DNA of 64,000 nucleotides, taken from the NCBI GenBank assembly GCA_022820485.1, contig JAJEFJ010000103.1, positions 124,001 through 188,000 of the forward strand, read 5' to 3'. This document shows, in pieces, positions 33,867-49,652 of the stretch. The DNA is from Candidatus Latescibacterota bacterium (GTDB taxonomy: Bacteria; Latescibacterota; UBA2968; UBA8231). How positions within the stretch are numbered: the first letter of the stretch is position 1; each line of letters starts with the position of its first letter. Below the pieces are notes generated by a model, which saw only the letters and a list, made by a program, of their open reading frames with translations, ran no database searches and was not told the origin of the DNA. The translations under genes were made by a program, and so were the position numbers.

Positions 33867-33891
33867 TTTTTATTTAAGGAATAGTTAATAA

Positions 33892-34314
33892 ATGGCTAAA
33901 AAAGAAATAGCCCAAATCAAGTTGCAGGTTCCAGCCGGTCAGGCGAATCCAACGCCGCCTGTTGGGCCGGCGCTGGGGCAACACGGCGTCAACATCATGG
34001 AATTCTGCAAGACATTCAATGCCCAGACCCAAGACCAGCAAGGGTTGATCATTCCCGTAATCATTACGGTGTACGCTGATCGCACGTTTTCATTTATCAC
34101 CAAGACGCCGCCGGCTGCGGTGCTGCTGTTGCGGGCTGCTGGAAAAGACAAGGGGTCGGGCGTGCCCAACCGGGATCACGTAGGCGTTGTATCTTCGGAT
34201 CAAGTGCGCGAAATCGCCGAATTGAAAATGCCTGATTTAAATGCGGCCTCAATGGAAGCCGCGATGTCGATGATCGCGGGAACGGCCCGCAGTATGGGGA
34301 TCTTGATCGAGTAG
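33892..34314 (+). CDS. rplK: 50S ribosomal protein L11
   Basis: 140 residues, family length. N-terminal [43 protein letters not shown] is the hallmark of L11, which binds the GTPase-associated region of 23S rRNA and contacts EF-G and RelA; the Pro-rich loop that binds thiopeptides is intact. The C-terminal domain ends with [16 protein letters not shown] precedes the ATG at good spacing. It is followed 37 bp later by rplA, the usual pair. Confidence 0.95.
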   Translation: MAKKEIAQIKLQVPAGQANPTPPVGPALGQHGVNIMEFCKTFNAQTQDQQGLIIPVIITVYADRTFSFITKTPPAAVLLLRAAGKDKGSGVPNRDHVGVVSSDQVREIAELKMPDLNAASMEAAMSMIAGTARSMGILIE

Positions 34315-34351
34315 TTGCTTCACATTGCAACCCTCATAAGAGGTTTAAGAC

Positions 34352-35050
34352 ATGGCCAGAGGAAAAAAATACAGGAACGCCTTGGCGTCTTTCGACCGCG
34401 ACAGGGCCTATTCGTGGGAAGAGGGGGTTAAGATCCTCAAGGGATTCCCGGCGTACAATTACGATCCGACCGTCGAGCTTTCTTGCAACTTGGGGATTGA
34501 TGGCCGTCAAGCTGACCAATCGCTGCGCGGCACGGTGATGTTGCCTCACGGTACCGGGAAGGAGCTCCGGGTCTTGGTCATCACTCAAGGACCGCTAGTG
34601 CAGGAAGCCGAAGACGCTGGGGCCGATTTCGTCGGTGGAGCCGATATGGCCGAGAAAATCCAGGGCGGTTGGCTCGATTTCGACATAGTTGTTGCCTCTC
34701 CAGATATGATGGGGCAGGTAGGCAAGCTGGGGAGGATCTTGGGGCCGAGGGGCTTGATGCCCAACCCCAAGACCGGCACGGTAACGCGCGAGGTTGCCCA
34801 AGCCGTCCGCGAGGCCAAGGCCGGCCGCATAGAATACCGCGCCGACAGCAAGTCCGGCAACAACGCCCAAGGTTCCATCGGTAAGCTGTCCTTTACCGAT
34901 CAGGCGCTGATCGAAAACGCTCAGGCTTTTACTGACGCCATTTTGCGCGCTAGACCAGCCGCGACAAAAGGGCAGTACATCCGCAAGTTAGTCCTCTCGT
35001 CGGCAGTAGGGCCGGGCATCAAGATTGACCGTGCCCAACTCGCTGCGTAA
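34352..35050 (+). CDS. rplA: 50S ribosomal protein L1
   Basis: 232 residues. Opening [29 protein letters not shown] and the central [19 protein letters not shown] are diagnostic for L1, the mobile stalk protein that binds exiting tRNA. C-terminus [21 protein letters not shown] is complete. In many bacteria L1 represses its own operon by binding the rplK leader; here only 25 bases separate nusG from rplK and I see no convincing L1 mimic site. AGAGG lies before the ATG. Confidence 0.95.
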   Translation: MARGKKYRNALASFDRDRAYSWEEGVKILKGFPAYNYDPTVELSCNLGIDGRQADQSLRGTVMLPHGTGKELRVLVITQGPLVQEAEDAGADFVGGADMAEKIQGGWLDFDIVVASPDMMGQVGKLGRILGPRGLMPNPKTGTVTREVAQAVREAKAGRIEYRADSKSGNNAQGSIGKLSFTDQALIENAQAFTDAILRARPAATKGQYIRKLVLSSAVGPGIKIDRAQLAA

Positions 35051-35068
35051 AGAAAGCTCCCTACTACT

Positions 35069-35602
35069 ATGGCGACGGCAGAGAAAGAAGCAAAAGTAGA
35101 AGAATTGAAGGCCATTATGGCCGAGGCCAAGGGCTTTTATTTGGCCGATTTTACGGGTATTGACGTAGCTGCCGTGACCGAGCTGCGCAACAAGCTGCGC
35201 GATGCCGATGTCCAATACCAAGTGATCAAAAATCGCTTGGCCATTCGCGCGGCTGAGGAAGTGGGCATCGCCGGCCTCGAAGAGCATTTCTCCGGGCCTA
35301 CGGCCTTGGCCTATTCAAAAGAAGATCCCATCGCACCGGCCAAAATTCTGCAAGACTTCGTCGCCGATGGCGGGAAAATTCAGATCAAGACCGGCTTTAT
35401 GGAGGGTGAAATCCTCGCCTCCGACAAAGTCGAGGCGTTGGCTAAGCTGCCTTCTAGGGAAGAATTGCTAGGTAAGGTAGCCGCCGGCGTCCAAAGCCCG
35501 CTTTACGGGTTAAGCGGTGTCCTGAATGGATTGCTTAGAGGCCTAGTCGGCGCGTTGTCAGCCATCGAAAAGCAACGGGGAGAAGGCGGGGAAAACGCCT
35601 GA
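35069..35602 (+). CDS. rplJ: 50S ribosomal protein L10
   Basis: 177 residues. N-terminal domain [53 protein letters not shown] is typical of L10, which anchors L7/L12 dimers on the ribosome through its C-terminal helix ([17 protein letters not shown]). It begins only 18 bp after rplA, so the long L10-binding leader found in Enterobacteria is missing. The ribosome binding site is weak. rplL follows after 55 bp. Confidence 0.95.
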   Translation: MATAEKEAKVEELKAIMAEAKGFYLADFTGIDVAAVTELRNKLRDADVQYQVIKNRLAIRAAEEVGIAGLEEHFSGPTALAYSKEDPIAPAKILQDFVADGGKIQIKTGFMEGEILASDKVEALAKLPSREELLGKVAAGVQSPLYGLSGVLNGLLRGLVGALSAIEKQRGEGGENA

Positions 35603-35657
35603 TTCTCATTCGTCCCTTTTAACAAACTCAAATACGGATTACAGGAGGTTGTATCCC

Positions 35658-36068
35658 ATGACCGAAGAAACCACTGCCACCACCGCTAATAGTAAGGTAG
35701 GTGAAATCATTGAGACCATCGGCGGCCTGACGGTCCTAGAACTAGCCGAGTTGGTCAAAGCCCTCGAAGATAAGTTTGGCGTGTCGGCCGCAGCACCGGT
35801 GATGATGGCTGGTGCGATGCCCAGCGATGGTGCTGGCGAAGAGGCCGCCGTAGAAAAGGATTCCTTTGACGTAGTGCTTACTAGCGCTGGCGAGAAGAAA
35901 ATCCAAGTTATCAAGGTCGTCCGCGAGATCACTAGCTTAGGGCTGAAAGAGGCCAAGGCGCTCGTCGACGAGGCACCTAAGCCGGTCAAGGAAGGGGCGA
36001 CCAAGGAAGAAGCCGAAGAAATCCAGGGCCGATTGCAGGATGCCGGAGCCACGGTAGAACTCCAGTAG
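35658..36068 (+). CDS. rplL: 50S ribosomal protein L7/L12
   Basis: The ATG at 35658 follows a perfect AGGAGG (35643-35648), which rules out the TTG three codons earlier; 136 residues. The N-terminal dimerisation domain is [29 protein letters not shown]; a flexible Ala/Gly/Glu-rich hinge and the factor-binding C-terminal domain ([48 protein letters not shown]) follow. It is somewhat longer than the usual ~120 residues because of the N-terminal and hinge segments. It recruits GTPase translation factors. A 32-bp palindrome lies between it and rpoB. Confidence 0.95.
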   Translation: MTEETTATTANSKVGEIIETIGGLTVLELAELVKALEDKFGVSAAAPVMMAGAMPSDGAGEEAAVEKDSFDVVLTSAGEKKIQVIKVVREITSLGLKEAKALVDEAPKPVKEGATKEEAEEIQGRLQDAGATVELQ

Positions 36069-36124
36069 GGACTGCTGCTGATATAGTAGCTCATTCGTTT
36101 ATACCTACTTTTCTGCAGAGCGCA

Positions 36125-36156
36125 TTCATGGAGCTATTGGCCAATAGCTCCATGAA
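36125..36156. promoter_or_regulatory. 32-bp perfect palindrome between rplL and rpoB
   Basis: TTCATGGAGCTATTGG is followed directly by its exact reverse complement, 16-bp arms. As RNA it would form a stem of about 14 bp with a GGCC loop; no T-run follows (CATTTGGC), so it is not a normal terminator. The rplL-rpoB junction is the site of an attenuator and RNase III cut in E. coli, so a processing or attenuation role is plausible. Confidence 0.7.
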
Positions 36157-36191
36157 CATTTGGCTAAAACCACAAATTGAGGAGTTGGACT

Positions 36192-39971
<3,780 letters not shown>

Positions 39972-40009
39972 ATTGCAGAACATTCGCATAAAGCGCAAAG
40001 GGGGTGCCA

Positions 40010-43000
40010 GTGTTACAGACTGCCAATGCATCGCGCAAACCGACTGATTTCGATTCCATCCGCATTCAGCTCGCTTCTCCCGAGACCATTCGCGCTTGGT
40101 CGCAGGGGGAGGTCACCAAACCCGAGACGATCAACTATCGCTCCTTCAAGCCGGAGCGCGACGGGTTGTTCTGCGAACGCATCTTCGGTCCGGTCAAGGA
40201 CTGGAACTGCCACTGCGGCAAGTACAAGGGCATCCGCTATCGAGGCGTAGTATGCGACCGTTGCGGCGTTGAGGTCACGCAGGTCAAGGTTCGCCGCGAG
40301 CGCCTCGGACACATCGAGCTGGCCGTACAGGTTTCCCACATCTGGTATTTCAAGTCGCTGCCTTCGCGCATCGGAGCCCTGCTCGACATCTCGATGCGAA
40401 ACCTTGAGCGCATCCTCTATTACGAGTCCTATGTCGTCATTGACCCGCGGGGTGCACCTGTAGAGAAGCTGGGTCTTTTGACGGAGGAGGAGCTTTTCGA
40501 GATACAAGAAGAAGGCGGCGATCCCGAGGTCGAGATGGGGGCACCCGCAGTCAAGCGGCTCTTAGAGGAAATCGACATTGAAGAGCTCTCAGCCGAGCTG
40601 CGAACCTTGGTTCGAATGGAGAGTTCGATCCAACGCAAGCAAGAAGCCCTCAAGCGCCTCAAGGTTGTCGAAGCCTTCCGCCAGTCTGAAAACCGACCTG
40701 CGTGGATGATTCTCGACAACATTCCAGTCATTCCGCCGGATCTGCGCCCCTTGGTACCCTTAGAGGGTGGTCGCTTCGCCACTTCCGACCTCAACGACCT
40801 CTACCGCCGGGTCATCAATCGCAACAACCGCTTGAAGAAGCTGATCAACATCAAGGCTCCCGAAGTCATTCTGCGCAACGAGAAGAGGATGCTTCAGGAA
40901 GCTGTTGATGCCCTCTTCGACAACGGGCGTCGCTCGCGGGCCGTGCGCGGCGACGGCAATCGCTCGCTCAAGTCGCTCAGCGATCTGCTCAAGGGCAAAC
41001 AGGGCCGTTTTCGCCAGAACTTGCTAGGTAAGCGCGTTGACTACTCGGGCCGTTCGGTCATTGTCGTCGGTCCAGAACTCAAACTGTATCAGTGCGGTCT
41101 GCCCAAAGGAATGGCCCTAGAGCTGTTTAAGCCATTTGTAATCAAAAAGCTAGAAGAAAAAGGGCTGGTGCAAACCGTCAAGAGCGCCAAGAAATTGGTC
41201 GAGCGTGAGCGCCCAGAGGTCTGGGACATTCTCGAGGAGATCATCCGCGACCACTGCGTATTGCTCAATCGGGCACCGACATTGCACAAGTTGGGCATTC
41301 AGGCGTTTCAGCCCATTCTCGTCGAGGGCAAGGCCATTCGCCTGCATCCGCTGGTCTGCGCTGCCTTTAATGCCGACTTTGATGGCGACCAGATGGCCGT
41401 GCATGTCCCGCTCTCGTTCGAGTCCCAGATCGAGGCGCGGCTTCTGATGCTTTCTACTAACAACATCCTCAAGCCGGCCGATGGCGAGCCGGTCATCATG
41501 GACAACCCTCAGGACATTGTGCTCGGCAGTTATTACCTGACCAAGGTGCGTTTTAGCGAAGCAGGTGGAGTCGAGCGCACCTTTGCCAACAAGACCGAGG
41601 CGGTTGCGGCTTTTGAAGCGGGTCGCATTACCTTGCACCAGCCGGTCTTGGTGCGCATCGATGGCGAGATGGTGAATACGACCGTCGGTCGCTTGCTTTT
41701 CAACGAGATGCTCCCGGAGGAAATCGGCTTTATCAACCGCACGGTTGACAAGGGTGATATCAAGAGGATTACCGCCCAAGTGCATCGCCTGCTGGGCAAC
41801 AGGCACACAGCCGAGTTCGTCGATCAGCTCAAGAATATGGGCTATCACTACGCGACGCTGGCCGGCGTATCTATCGCCGTTGACGATGTAGTCGTACCCG
41901 ATACTAAAACCAAGCTCATTGACGGAGCACTCAAGGAAGTGGAGAAAGTCCGCGATCAGTATGCCAACGGCATCATTACCGATGGCGAGCGCTACAACAA
42001 GATCATCGACATCTGGATGCATACCACATCGGAGGTCTCGCGCGCGGTGCAGCACACGCTTGAGGAAGTCGAAGAGGGCTTTAACTCGGTTTACATTATG
42101 AAGGATTCCGGTGCGCGCGGCAGCGAGGATCAGATCAAACAGCTAGGCGGTATGCGTGGCCTGATGAACAAGCCGCAGAAAAAGCTGACCGGTGCTGTCG
42201 GCGAAATCATCGAAACGCCAATTATCGCTTCTTTCAAAGAAGGGCTGTCGGTGCTCGAATACTTCATCTCGACCCATGGAGCGCGCAAGGGTTTGGCCGA
42301 TACGGCTCTGAAGACGGCCGAAGCCGGATATCTGACGCGGCGGATGGTCGATGTGGCTCAAGATGTGGTGATCAGCGAAGAAGACTGCATGACTAGCCAA
42401 GGGCTGAAGATCGGCGCTCTCAAGGACGGAGAGGAGGTAATCGAGCCGCTGGCCGACCGCATCGTCGGTCGCGTATTGCAAGAGGACGCCCGCGATGCCG
42501 ACGGCACTGTGGTAGCTCAAGCAGGTATCCTGTTGGAAGAGGAAGACGCCAATCGCATTGCCCAAGCAGGTATTATTGACCCATCCTCCGGTAAGGAAGA
42601 AGTGCATATTCGCTCGGTGCTCACATGCGAGTCCGAGCGCGGCGTGTGCATCAAGTGCTACGGACGCAACATGGGTACTGGGCGCGAGGTCAATGTGGGC
42701 GAGGCCGTTGGGGTTGTGGCAGCACAGAGCATTGGCGAACCAGGTACTCAGCTCACGCTGCGAACTTTTCACATCGGCGGTACGGCCAGTCGCATCGCCG
42801 AGCAGTCGCAGATCACCGCGCGTCGGGCTGGTCGCGTTCAATTTTCCAATGTCGATACGGTGCAAAACCCGACAGCCGGCGTCACGGTCGTCAGTCGCAA
42901 CGGCGAAATTGGCTTGCTCGACGAACAGAATCGAGTTCGCTCGTCTATCGCCACCCCTTATGGCGCAGTGCTCAAGGTCGCAGATGGAGAGCAAGTCGAG

Positions 43001-44110
43001 ATAGGGGATGTGCTGTACGAATGGGATCCATACAACAATGTGATCCTCACCGACCGCCCGGGCCGGATCCTATTCACAGATATCAACAAAGAAACTATGC
43101 GTGAGGAATTCGACGAAAGCACGGGCCTGAGCGTCCGCAGTATCGTCGAACAGCGCGACCGTTCCCTGAGTCCGCAAATTGATATAGAGAGCGAAGAATA
43201 TGGAAACCGCTCTTTTATTATTCCGGTCGGGGCGCGTCTGCTGGTCGAAGATGGAGACCAAGTCGCACCGGGGCAGGTGTTGGTCAAAATTCCACGCGAG
43301 CGTTCCAAGACGCGCGACATCACCGGCGGTTTGCCGCGCGTTGCTGAACTCTTTGAGGCACGTCGGCCCAAGGAACCGGCGGTCATATCGGAGATCGACG
43401 GCACTGTGAGCTTTGGCGGCCTAGTTCGCGGCAACCGCGAACTGTTCGTCACTCCGCTGAATCCCGAGGACGAGACAAAGAAATACTTGGTGCCCTATGG
43501 CAAGCACTTGCGAGTACACGAAGGCGACCGGGTTGAAGCTGGAGAGCGCCTCTCCGAGGGTTCGGTCAACCCGCACGATATTTTGCGGGTCCAGGGGGTG
43601 AATAAGGTGCAGGAGTACTTGGTCAACGAGATTCAGGATGTCTATCGCCTCCAGGCTGTGGAGATCAACGACAAGCACATAGAGGTGATTGTCAAGCAGA
43701 TGCTGCAGAAGGTGCGCATCATTGACCCAGGCGATACGAACTTCCTTGAAGGAGAAGAAGTGGATAAAATCCGCTTCAACAGGGAGAATGCCAAAGTCCT
43801 CTACGAGGGAGGAGACGCAGCCACCTGCCAGCAGATCCTTTTGGGCATTACCCGTGCTTCGCTGCGCACGGATAGCTTTATCTCTGCCGCCTCTTTCCAA
43901 GAGACAACGCGCGTGTTGACCGAGGCAGCCGTGCAAGGCAAGATAGACCACCTGCGCGGCCTCAAGGAAAACGTCATCATCGGCCGCTTGATTCCAGCCG
44001 GTACCGGGCACTACCAAGACGGCACCTATGAGAACTTGGAGCCCGAAGGCAATGGCAAAGCCGAGTTGACCGAAGTGGCGGCTGCGGAATCAGGTGTTTT
44101 GGGCGAGTAG
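40010..44110 (+). CDS. rpoC: RNA polymerase beta' subunit
   Basis: GTG at 40010 follows AAAGGGG at five bases; a GTG two codons earlier overlaps that site. The 1366-residue protein has the N-terminal zinc ribbon CHCGKYKG...CDRCGVEV, the catalytic NADFDGDQM holding Mg2+, the bridge-helix and trigger-loop region, the second zinc site [15 protein letters not shown], and the end domain WILIP-like [31 protein letters not shown]. Size and order match beta' of most bacteria without large inserts. A new promoter begins two bases after the stop. Confidence 0.97.
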   Translation: MLQTANASRKPTDFDSIRIQLASPETIRAWSQGEVTKPETINYRSFKPERDGLFCERIFGPVKDWNCHCGKYKGIRYRGVVCDRCGVEVTQVKVRRERLGHIELAVQVSHIWYFKSLPSRIGALLDISMRNLERILYYESYVVIDPRGAPVEKLGLLTEEELFEIQEEGGDPEVEMGAPAVKRLLEEIDIEELSAELRTLVRMESSIQRKQEALKRLKVVEAFRQSENRPAWMILDNIPVIPPDLRPLVPLEGGRFATSDLNDLYRRVINRNNRLKKLINIKAPEVILRNEKRMLQEAVDALFDNGRRSRAVRGDGNRSLKSLSDLLKGKQGRFRQNLLGKRVDYSGRSVIVVGPELKLYQCGLPKGMALELFKPFVIKKLEEKGLVQTVKSAKKLVERERPEVWDILEEIIRDHCVLLNRAPTLHKLGIQAFQPILVEGKAIRLHPLVCAAFNADFDGDQMAVHVPLSFESQIEARLLMLSTNNILKPADGEPVIMDNPQDIVLGSYYLTKVRFSEAGGVERTFANKTEAVAAFEAGRITLHQPVLVRIDGEMVNTTVGRLLFNEMLPEEIGFINRTVDKGDIKRITAQVHRLLGNRHTAEFVDQLKNMGYHYATLAGVSIAVDDVVVPDTKTKLIDGALKEVEKVRDQYANGIITDGERYNKIIDIWMHTTSEVSRAVQHTLEEVEEGFNSVYIMKDSGARGSEDQIKQLGGMRGLMNKPQKKLTGAVGEIIETPIIASFKEGLSVLEYFISTHGARKGLADTALKTAEAGYLTRRMVDVAQDVVISEEDCMTSQGLKIGALKDGEEVIEPLADRIVGRVLQEDARDADGTVVAQAGILLEEEDANRIAQAGIIDPSSGKEEVHIRSVLTCESERGVCIKCYGRNMGTGREVNVGEAVGVVAAQSIGEPGTQLTLRTFHIGGTASRIAEQSQITARRAGRVQFSNVDTVQNPTAGVTVVSRNGEIGLLDEQNRVRSSIATPYGAVLKVADGEQVEIGDVLYEWDPYNNVILTDRPGRILFTDINKETMREEFDESTGLSVRSIVEQRDRSLSPQIDIESEEYGNRSFIIPVGARLLVEDGDQVAPGQVLVKIPRERSKTRDITGGLPRVAELFEARRPKEPAVISEIDGTVSFGGLVRGNRELFVTPLNPEDETKKYLVPYGKHLRVHEGDRVEAGERLSEGSVNPHDILRVQGVNKVQEYLVNEIQDVYRLQAVEINDKHIEVIVKQMLQKVRIIDPGDTNFLEGEEVDKIRFNRENAKVLYEGGDAATCQQILLGITRASLRTDSFISAASFQETTRVLTEAAVQGKIDHLRGLKENVIIGRLIPAGTGHYQDGTYENLEPEGNGKAELTEVAAAESGVLGE

Positions 44111-44112
44111 TG

Positions 44113-44144
44113 TTGACAGTTATACAATTTATATGTAAATTGTA
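44113..44144 (+). promoter_or_regulatory. str-operon promoter with dyad over the -10
   Basis: TTGACA (44113-44118), 17 bases, TAAATT (44136-44141). The inverted repeat TACAATTTA / TAAATTGTA (44123-44131 and 44136-44144, spacer TATG) covers the spacer end and the -10, a position where a dimeric regulator would block polymerase. The leader to rpsL is about 35 bases. Confidence 0.7.
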
Positions 44145-44184
44145 AGTTTGCTATTTATTACGGAATGACGAGGAGAAAAAGCGT

Positions 44185-44556
44185 TTGCCAACGGTTAGCC
44201 AGCTGGTCCGCAAAAGCCGGCAAAAATCACTAAAAAAGACGGATTCCCCAGCGCTGAGAGGTTGTCCCCAGCGCCGTGGCGTTTGCACGCGTGTTTACAC
44301 CCAGACGCCCAAGAAGCCCAACTCGGCTCTGCGCAAGATGGCTCGCGTGCGTTTGACTACGGGGATTGAAGTCACAGCTTACGTGCCAGGCGAGGGCCAC
44401 ACGCTGCAGGAACACTCCATCGTCTTAGTGCGCGGGGGCCGCATCAAGGATTGCCCTGGTGTGCGCTACCACATCGTGCGCGGTGTCCTCGATGCGACGG
44501 GCGTGGCTGATCGCCGTCAGGGTCGCTCCAAGTATGGCACCCGGCGGCCAACTTAA
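44185..44556 (+). CDS. rpsL: 30S ribosomal protein S12
   Basis: TTG start at 44185 with AGGAG nine bases upstream; the protein, 123 residues, begins [14 protein letters not shown] as expected for S12, so no start further in is needed. The decoding-centre loop [20 protein letters not shown] with the streptomycin-sensitive Lys and the second loop [17 protein letters not shown] with [10 protein letters not shown] are intact, so no resistance substitution is seen. It leads the str run rpsL-rpsG-fusA-tuf, driven by the promoter right after rpoC. Confidence 0.95.
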   Translation: MPTVSQLVRKSRQKSLKKTDSPALRGCPQRRGVCTRVYTQTPKKPNSALRKMARVRLTTGIEVTAYVPGEGHTLQEHSIVLVRGGRIKDCPGVRYHIVRGVLDATGVADRRQGRSKYGTRRPT

Positions 44557-44567
44557 GAGTACGAGCA

Positions 44568-45038
44568 ATGTCGCGGCGTAAAAAAGCAATCAAGCGCAGG
44601 CTGCTGCCGGATCCAAAATTCCACAATGTCTTGGCAGCTAGGTTCGTAAATTCGTTAATGAAACAAGGCAAGAAGAGCGTGGCCGAGCGGATATTCTACG
44701 ACTCGATTGACTTGGTCGTCGAGCGCAGTGGCCAAGACGGGATTGATATATTCCAGAAGGCGCTGGAAAATGCCAAGCCCATCGTCATGGTTAAATCGCG
44801 TCGAGTCGGTGGTCAAACGTATCAGGTGCCGGTCGAGATGCGGCCAGACGAGCGCACAGCTCGTTCGATTCGCTGGTTGATTCGCTTCGCCCGCGAGCGC
44901 TCTGAGCGCACCATGGCCGAACGGTTGGCCAACGAGTTTATCGCTGCGTCAAGGGGTGAAGGTGGGGCTGTGCGAATGAAGGAAGACGTCCACCGCATGG
45001 CCGAGGCGAATAAAGCCTTCGCTCATTACAGATTTTAG
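44568..45038 (+). CDS. rpsG: 30S ribosomal protein S7
   Basis: 156 residues, family length. [44 protein letters not shown] and [45 protein letters not shown] are diagnostic. S7 nucleates the 30S head on the 3' domain of 16S rRNA. It lies 11 bp after rpsL and 16 bp before fusA. In E. coli S7 represses the str operon at the rpsL-rpsG junction; the 11-bp gap here leaves little space for that site. Confidence 0.95.
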   Translation: MSRRKKAIKRRLLPDPKFHNVLAARFVNSLMKQGKKSVAERIFYDSIDLVVERSGQDGIDIFQKALENAKPIVMVKSRRVGGQTYQVPVEMRPDERTARSIRWLIRFARERSERTMAERLANEFIAASRGEGGAVRMKEDVHRMAEANKAFAHYRF

Positions 45039-45054
45039 GGAGTTCTCAGGCCAA

Positions 45055-47133
45055 ATGGCACGAAAGTTCACACAAAAAGACACGCGCAATATCGGGATTG
45101 CGGCTCACATTGACGCTGGCAAGACCACTACGACCGAGCGGATCCTCTACTATACTGGCCGAGTTCACCGCATGGGGGAGGTTCATGATGGTACAGCGAC
45201 GATGGACTGGATGGAGCAAGAGCGCGAGCGCGGAATTACCATAACCTCTGCCGCTACTGCCTGCCAGTGGAAGGATCACCGCATCAACATCATCGACACG
45301 CCCGGCCATGTGGATTTTACCGCCGAGGTCGAGCGTTCGCTGCGCGTACTCGACGGTGCCATAGGCGTTTTCTGCGCGGTCGGCGGAGTTGAGCCGCAGT
45401 CCGAGACCGTCTGGCGCCAAGCCGACAAATACCGCGTCCCGCGCATTGCTTTTGTCAACAAAATGGATCGCAATGGGGCTGATTTTTTTCAGGTACTCAG
45501 CATGCTCCGAGAGCGATTGAACAGCAATTTTGTGCCGGTCCAGTTGCCCATCGGCGTTGGCGAGACGTTCAACGGCTTGATAGACTTGGTCGAGATGAAG
45601 GCCATTACCTACGAAGAGGCTAGTCAAGGCGTCAAGTTTTTCGAAGACGAGATTCCTGCGGACCTGTTAGAGGAGGCCTTGCAATACCGCGAAAAGCTGT
45701 TAGAATCGGTGGCTGAATTCGACGATGGATTGCTCGAAAAATTTCTCGAAGGGGAGGAAATTCACCCCGACGAAATCAGGGCTGCGTTGCGCCAAGCCAC
45801 CATCTCGCTGAAGGCCGTGCCCGTAACGTGCGGCAGTGCTTATAAATATAAAGGGGTCCAGCGTTTGCTCGACGCGGTGCTACACTATCTGCCGTCTCCA
45901 GCCGACGTCGGCGAAGTCAAGGGTATGCTGCCCCATTCCAGCGCGGAAGCGGTGCGTCCTGCCCTCGATGATGCGCCTTTTGCCGGGTTGGCCTTCAAGG
46001 TTATGACGGATCCCTTTGTCGGGCGTCTCACCTTTGTTCGCGTCTATTCAGGTGTGCTAAGCTCGGGCACGTATCTCTACAATGTGACGACTGAGCGTCG
46101 CGAGCGCACCGCACGCTTGCTAGAGATGCATGCCAACGACCGCACCGAGTTATCTCGTACCTATGCCGGTGATATAGTCGCGGTGGTCGGCCTCAAAAAC
46201 ACGACTACTGGCGATACGCTTTGCGACGAGCAGCATCCCATTGTCTTGGAAAAGATCGAATTCGCCGAGCCGGTGGTTCACGTGGCAATTGAGCCAAAGA
46301 CGCGGGTGGATCAGGAGCAGCTATACATTGCCCTGTCCAAGCTCAGCGAGGAAGACCCAACCTTTCAGATCAAGTTCGACGACGAGACGGGCCAGACAAT
46401 CATGTCGGGCATGGGCGAATTGCACTTAGAGATACTTATTGATCGCCTCTTCCGAGAATTCAAGGTCGAAGCCAATGTCGGCAAGCCCCAAGTGGCCTAC
46501 AAAGAAGGTCTGCGCAGGGGCGTCGAGATTACAGGTAGGTTTGTGCGACAGACCGGAGGCCGCGGTCAGTACGGGCACGTCGAGTTGGAAATCGAGCCGG
46601 GCGAGCCGGGCAGTGGGCTGGTATTCGAGTCGAAAATTGTCGGTGGCAACATTCCTAGGGAATACATCAATCCAGTGCGCGAGGGCATTATTGAAGCGAT
46701 GAGCACCGGTCCTGTTGCCGGTTACCCGATCGAAGATGTTAAAGTCGTGCTGGTAGATGGGTCGTATCACGAGGTTGACTCATCGGAAGTTGCCTTTAAG
46801 GTCGCTGGATCCATGGCCTTCAAAGACGGTGCCGCGAAGGCATCTCCCTATCTCATGGAGCCGATTATGGAGTTGGAGGTCGTCGTCCCCGATCAATATC
46901 TGGGCGACGTAATGGGCGATCTCAATTCGCACCGCGGAGAGATACAGGGCATCAATCCCCGTTCCGATGCCCAAGTCGTCAAGGCTTTCGTGCCGCTGAG
47001 CGAGACTTTTGGCTACGCCACGCGCCTGCGTTCGCTGACCCAAGGCCGGGCGCTTTTTACCATGCAGTTTTCCAAATACCAAGCCGTCCCAAGCAACATC
47101 ACCGAACAAATCATCGACAGCACTCGAGGTTAA
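45055..47133 (+). CDS. fusA: Elongation factor G
   Basis: 692 residues, standard for bacterial EF-G. GTP-binding motifs: G1 [19 protein letters not shown], switch [12 protein letters not shown]3 DTPGHVDF, G4 NKMDR. Domain IV carries the GGRGQYGHV loop that reaches the decoding centre, and the C-terminal domain V ends [16 protein letters not shown]. It drives translocation and, with RRF, recycling. It sits between rpsG and tuf with short gaps. GGGAG precedes the ATG. Confidence 0.97.
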   Translation: MARKFTQKDTRNIGIAAHIDAGKTTTTERILYYTGRVHRMGEVHDGTATMDWMEQERERGITITSAATACQWKDHRINIIDTPGHVDFTAEVERSLRVLDGAIGVFCAVGGVEPQSETVWRQADKYRVPRIAFVNKMDRNGADFFQVLSMLRERLNSNFVPVQLPIGVGETFNGLIDLVEMKAITYEEASQGVKFFEDEIPADLLEEALQYREKLLESVAEFDDGLLEKFLEGEEIHPDEIRAALRQATISLKAVPVTCGSAYKYKGVQRLLDAVLHYLPSPADVGEVKGMLPHSSAEAVRPALDDAPFAGLAFKVMTDPFVGRLTFVRVYSGVLSSGTYLYNVTTERRERTARLLEMHANDRTELSRTYAGDIVAVVGLKNTTTGDTLCDEQHPIVLEKIEFAEPVVHVAIEPKTRVDQEQLYIALSKLSEEDPTFQIKFDDETGQTIMSGMGELHLEILIDRLFREFKVEANVGKPQVAYKEGLRRGVEITGRFVRQTGGRGQYGHVELEIEPGEPGSGLVFESKIVGGNIPREYINPVREGIIEAMSTGPVAGYPIEDVKVVLVDGSYHEVDSSEVAFKVAGSMAFKDGAAKASPYLMEPIMELEVVVPDQYLGDVMGDLNSHRGEIQGINPRSDAQVVKAFVPLSETFGYATRLRSLTQGRALFTMQFSKYQAVPSNITEQIIDSTRG

Positions 47134-47172
47134 GCGGTAACCCGCCTTTCAGAACAGGAGAGGATTTAAGAA

Positions 47173-48363
<1,191 letters not shown>

Positions 48364-48392
48364 GAAAAGCCGCGTTAGGGAGATGCGAGCCA

Positions 48393-48701
48393 GTGGCAGT
48401 TGACAGAATACGCATTCGCCTCAAAGCCTACGACCACATGGCGTTGGACAAATCCGTGGACGAAATCGTCCAGACCGTCAAGCGCAGCGGGGCTCGCATC
48501 GCCGGCCCGGTGCCACTGCCGACGGCTCGCACGGTGTACACCGTGCTGAGATCTCCACATGTGGACAAGAAATCGCGCGAACAGTTCGAGACGCGCATCC
48601 ACAAGCGGCTCATCGACATTTACGATTCAACGCCGCAGACTGTGGACGCGCTGATGAAGCTCGATCTGCCGGCGGGCATCGGCATCGACATAAAGGTTTG
48701 A
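48393..48701 (+). CDS. rpsJ: 30S ribosomal protein S10
   Basis: GTG start at 48393; 102 residues. [72 protein letters not shown] is classic S10, including the loop that also serves as NusE, the NusG/NusB partner in antitermination. It starts 29 bp after tuf, so the str and S10 groups are joined. It is followed after only 7 bp by rplD; the rplC gene that normally comes next is missing. Confidence 0.95.
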   Translation: MAVDRIRIRLKAYDHMALDKSVDEIVQTVKRSGARIAGPVPLPTARTVYTVLRSPHVDKKSREQFETRIHKRLIDIYDSTPQTVDALMKLDLPAGIGIDIKV

Positions 48702-48708
48702 TTGGATC

Positions 48709-49347
48709 ATGGGCGTGCAGGTAGAAGTGCTAAACAGCGAAGGGCAAGCAAACGACTCAGTGGAATTGCCCGAGGATTTGTTCGGCATTGAGGTTTCGGA
48801 GTACGCCCTCTACCGAGCGGTTGTCGCCACCCAAGCGAATCAGCGGCAGGGGACGGCCTCGGCTAAGACCCGCTCTGAAATAGCCCGCACGAGCAAGAAG
48901 CACCACCGCCAGAAAGGCACGGGTTGGGCGCGTCGAGGTTCACTGCGCTCGCCTTTAGTGCGAGGTGGTGGTGTGGCCTTTGGTCCTCGCCCCCGTTCTT
49001 ATTCTTCTAAGTTGCCCAAGTCCCTCAAGCGTTTGGCCTTTCGCTCGGCACTCACGCTCAAAGGTACGGAAGGGCAGGTCAAGATCGTCACTGAATTTGA
49101 CTTTCCCGCTCCCAGTACCCGTTCCTTTCAGAAGGTTATTGAAGCGTGCGGCCTCAAAGATCAGAAGGTTCTGTTCATTACTCTGGAAAGTTCGCCAGTA
49201 TTGATCAAATCGAGCCGCAATCTGCCCAAGGTAAAAATGGCTCATCTAGGGTCGCTATCTACGTATGACTTGCTGGCAGCGGACGTGGTTTTATTTACGC
49301 GCCAAGCCTTTGACCGGCTCGTAGAAAACCGTGGCCAAAGGGACTGA
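48709..49347 (+). CDS. rplD: 50S ribosomal protein L4
   Basis: 212 residues. The long tunnel loop is conserved (QRQGTASAKTRSEIARTSKKHHRQKGTGWARRGSLRSPLVRGGGVAFGP), followed by LPKSLKRLAFRSAL and the C-terminal NLPKVKMAHLGSLSTYDLLAADVVLFTRQAFDRL. L4 lines the exit tunnel near the macrolide site and in some bacteria represses the S10 operon. Its N-terminus fits directly after rpsJ with no room for L3. It ends four bases before the rplW start codon. Confidence 0.95.
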   Translation: MGVQVEVLNSEGQANDSVELPEDLFGIEVSEYALYRAVVATQANQRQGTASAKTRSEIARTSKKHHRQKGTGWARRGSLRSPLVRGGGVAFGPRPRSYSSKLPKSLKRLAFRSALTLKGTEGQVKIVTEFDFPAPSTRSFQKVIEACGLKDQKVLFITLESSPVLIKSSRNLPKVKMAHLGSLSTYDLLAADVVLFTRQAFDRLVENRGQRD

Positions 49348-49351
49348 GAAA

Positions 49352-49636
49352 ATGAACCCGCGAGCGATTATTCAGAAGCCGGTGATTACCGAAAAAGCCT
49401 CCATGTTACGCGAGGGCAACAAATACGCCTTTCGCGTCCATCCCAAGGCCAACAAACTCCAGATCCGTCAGGCAGTAGAATCCATTTTTTCGGTTAAGGT
49501 TGAGTCCGTCCGCACCATCAAAGTCCCCAGCAAGCCCAAGCGGCAAGGGATGTACCTAGGGCGGCGTGCTGGTTGGAAAAAGGCCTATGTGACGCTCCGG
49601 GCCGGCGACTCCATTGAATTTGCAGAAAATACCTAG
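49352..49636 (+). CDS. rplW: 50S ribosomal protein L23
   Basis: The ATG at 49352 (MNPRAIIQKPVITEKASML) matches the family start and has AAGGGA upstream; a GTG at 49331 inside rplD is rejected. 94 residues with NKYAFRVHPKANKLQIRQAVESIFSVKVESVRTIKVPSKPKRQG, the loop that reaches the tunnel exit and docks trigger factor and SRP. It follows rplD by four bases and precedes rplB by 16 bases. Confidence 0.94.
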   Translation: MNPRAIIQKPVITEKASMLREGNKYAFRVHPKANKLQIRQAVESIFSVKVESVRTIKVPSKPKRQGMYLGRRAGWKKAYVTLRAGDSIEFAENT

Positions 49637-49652
49637 CTAAACTGGACTTAAG

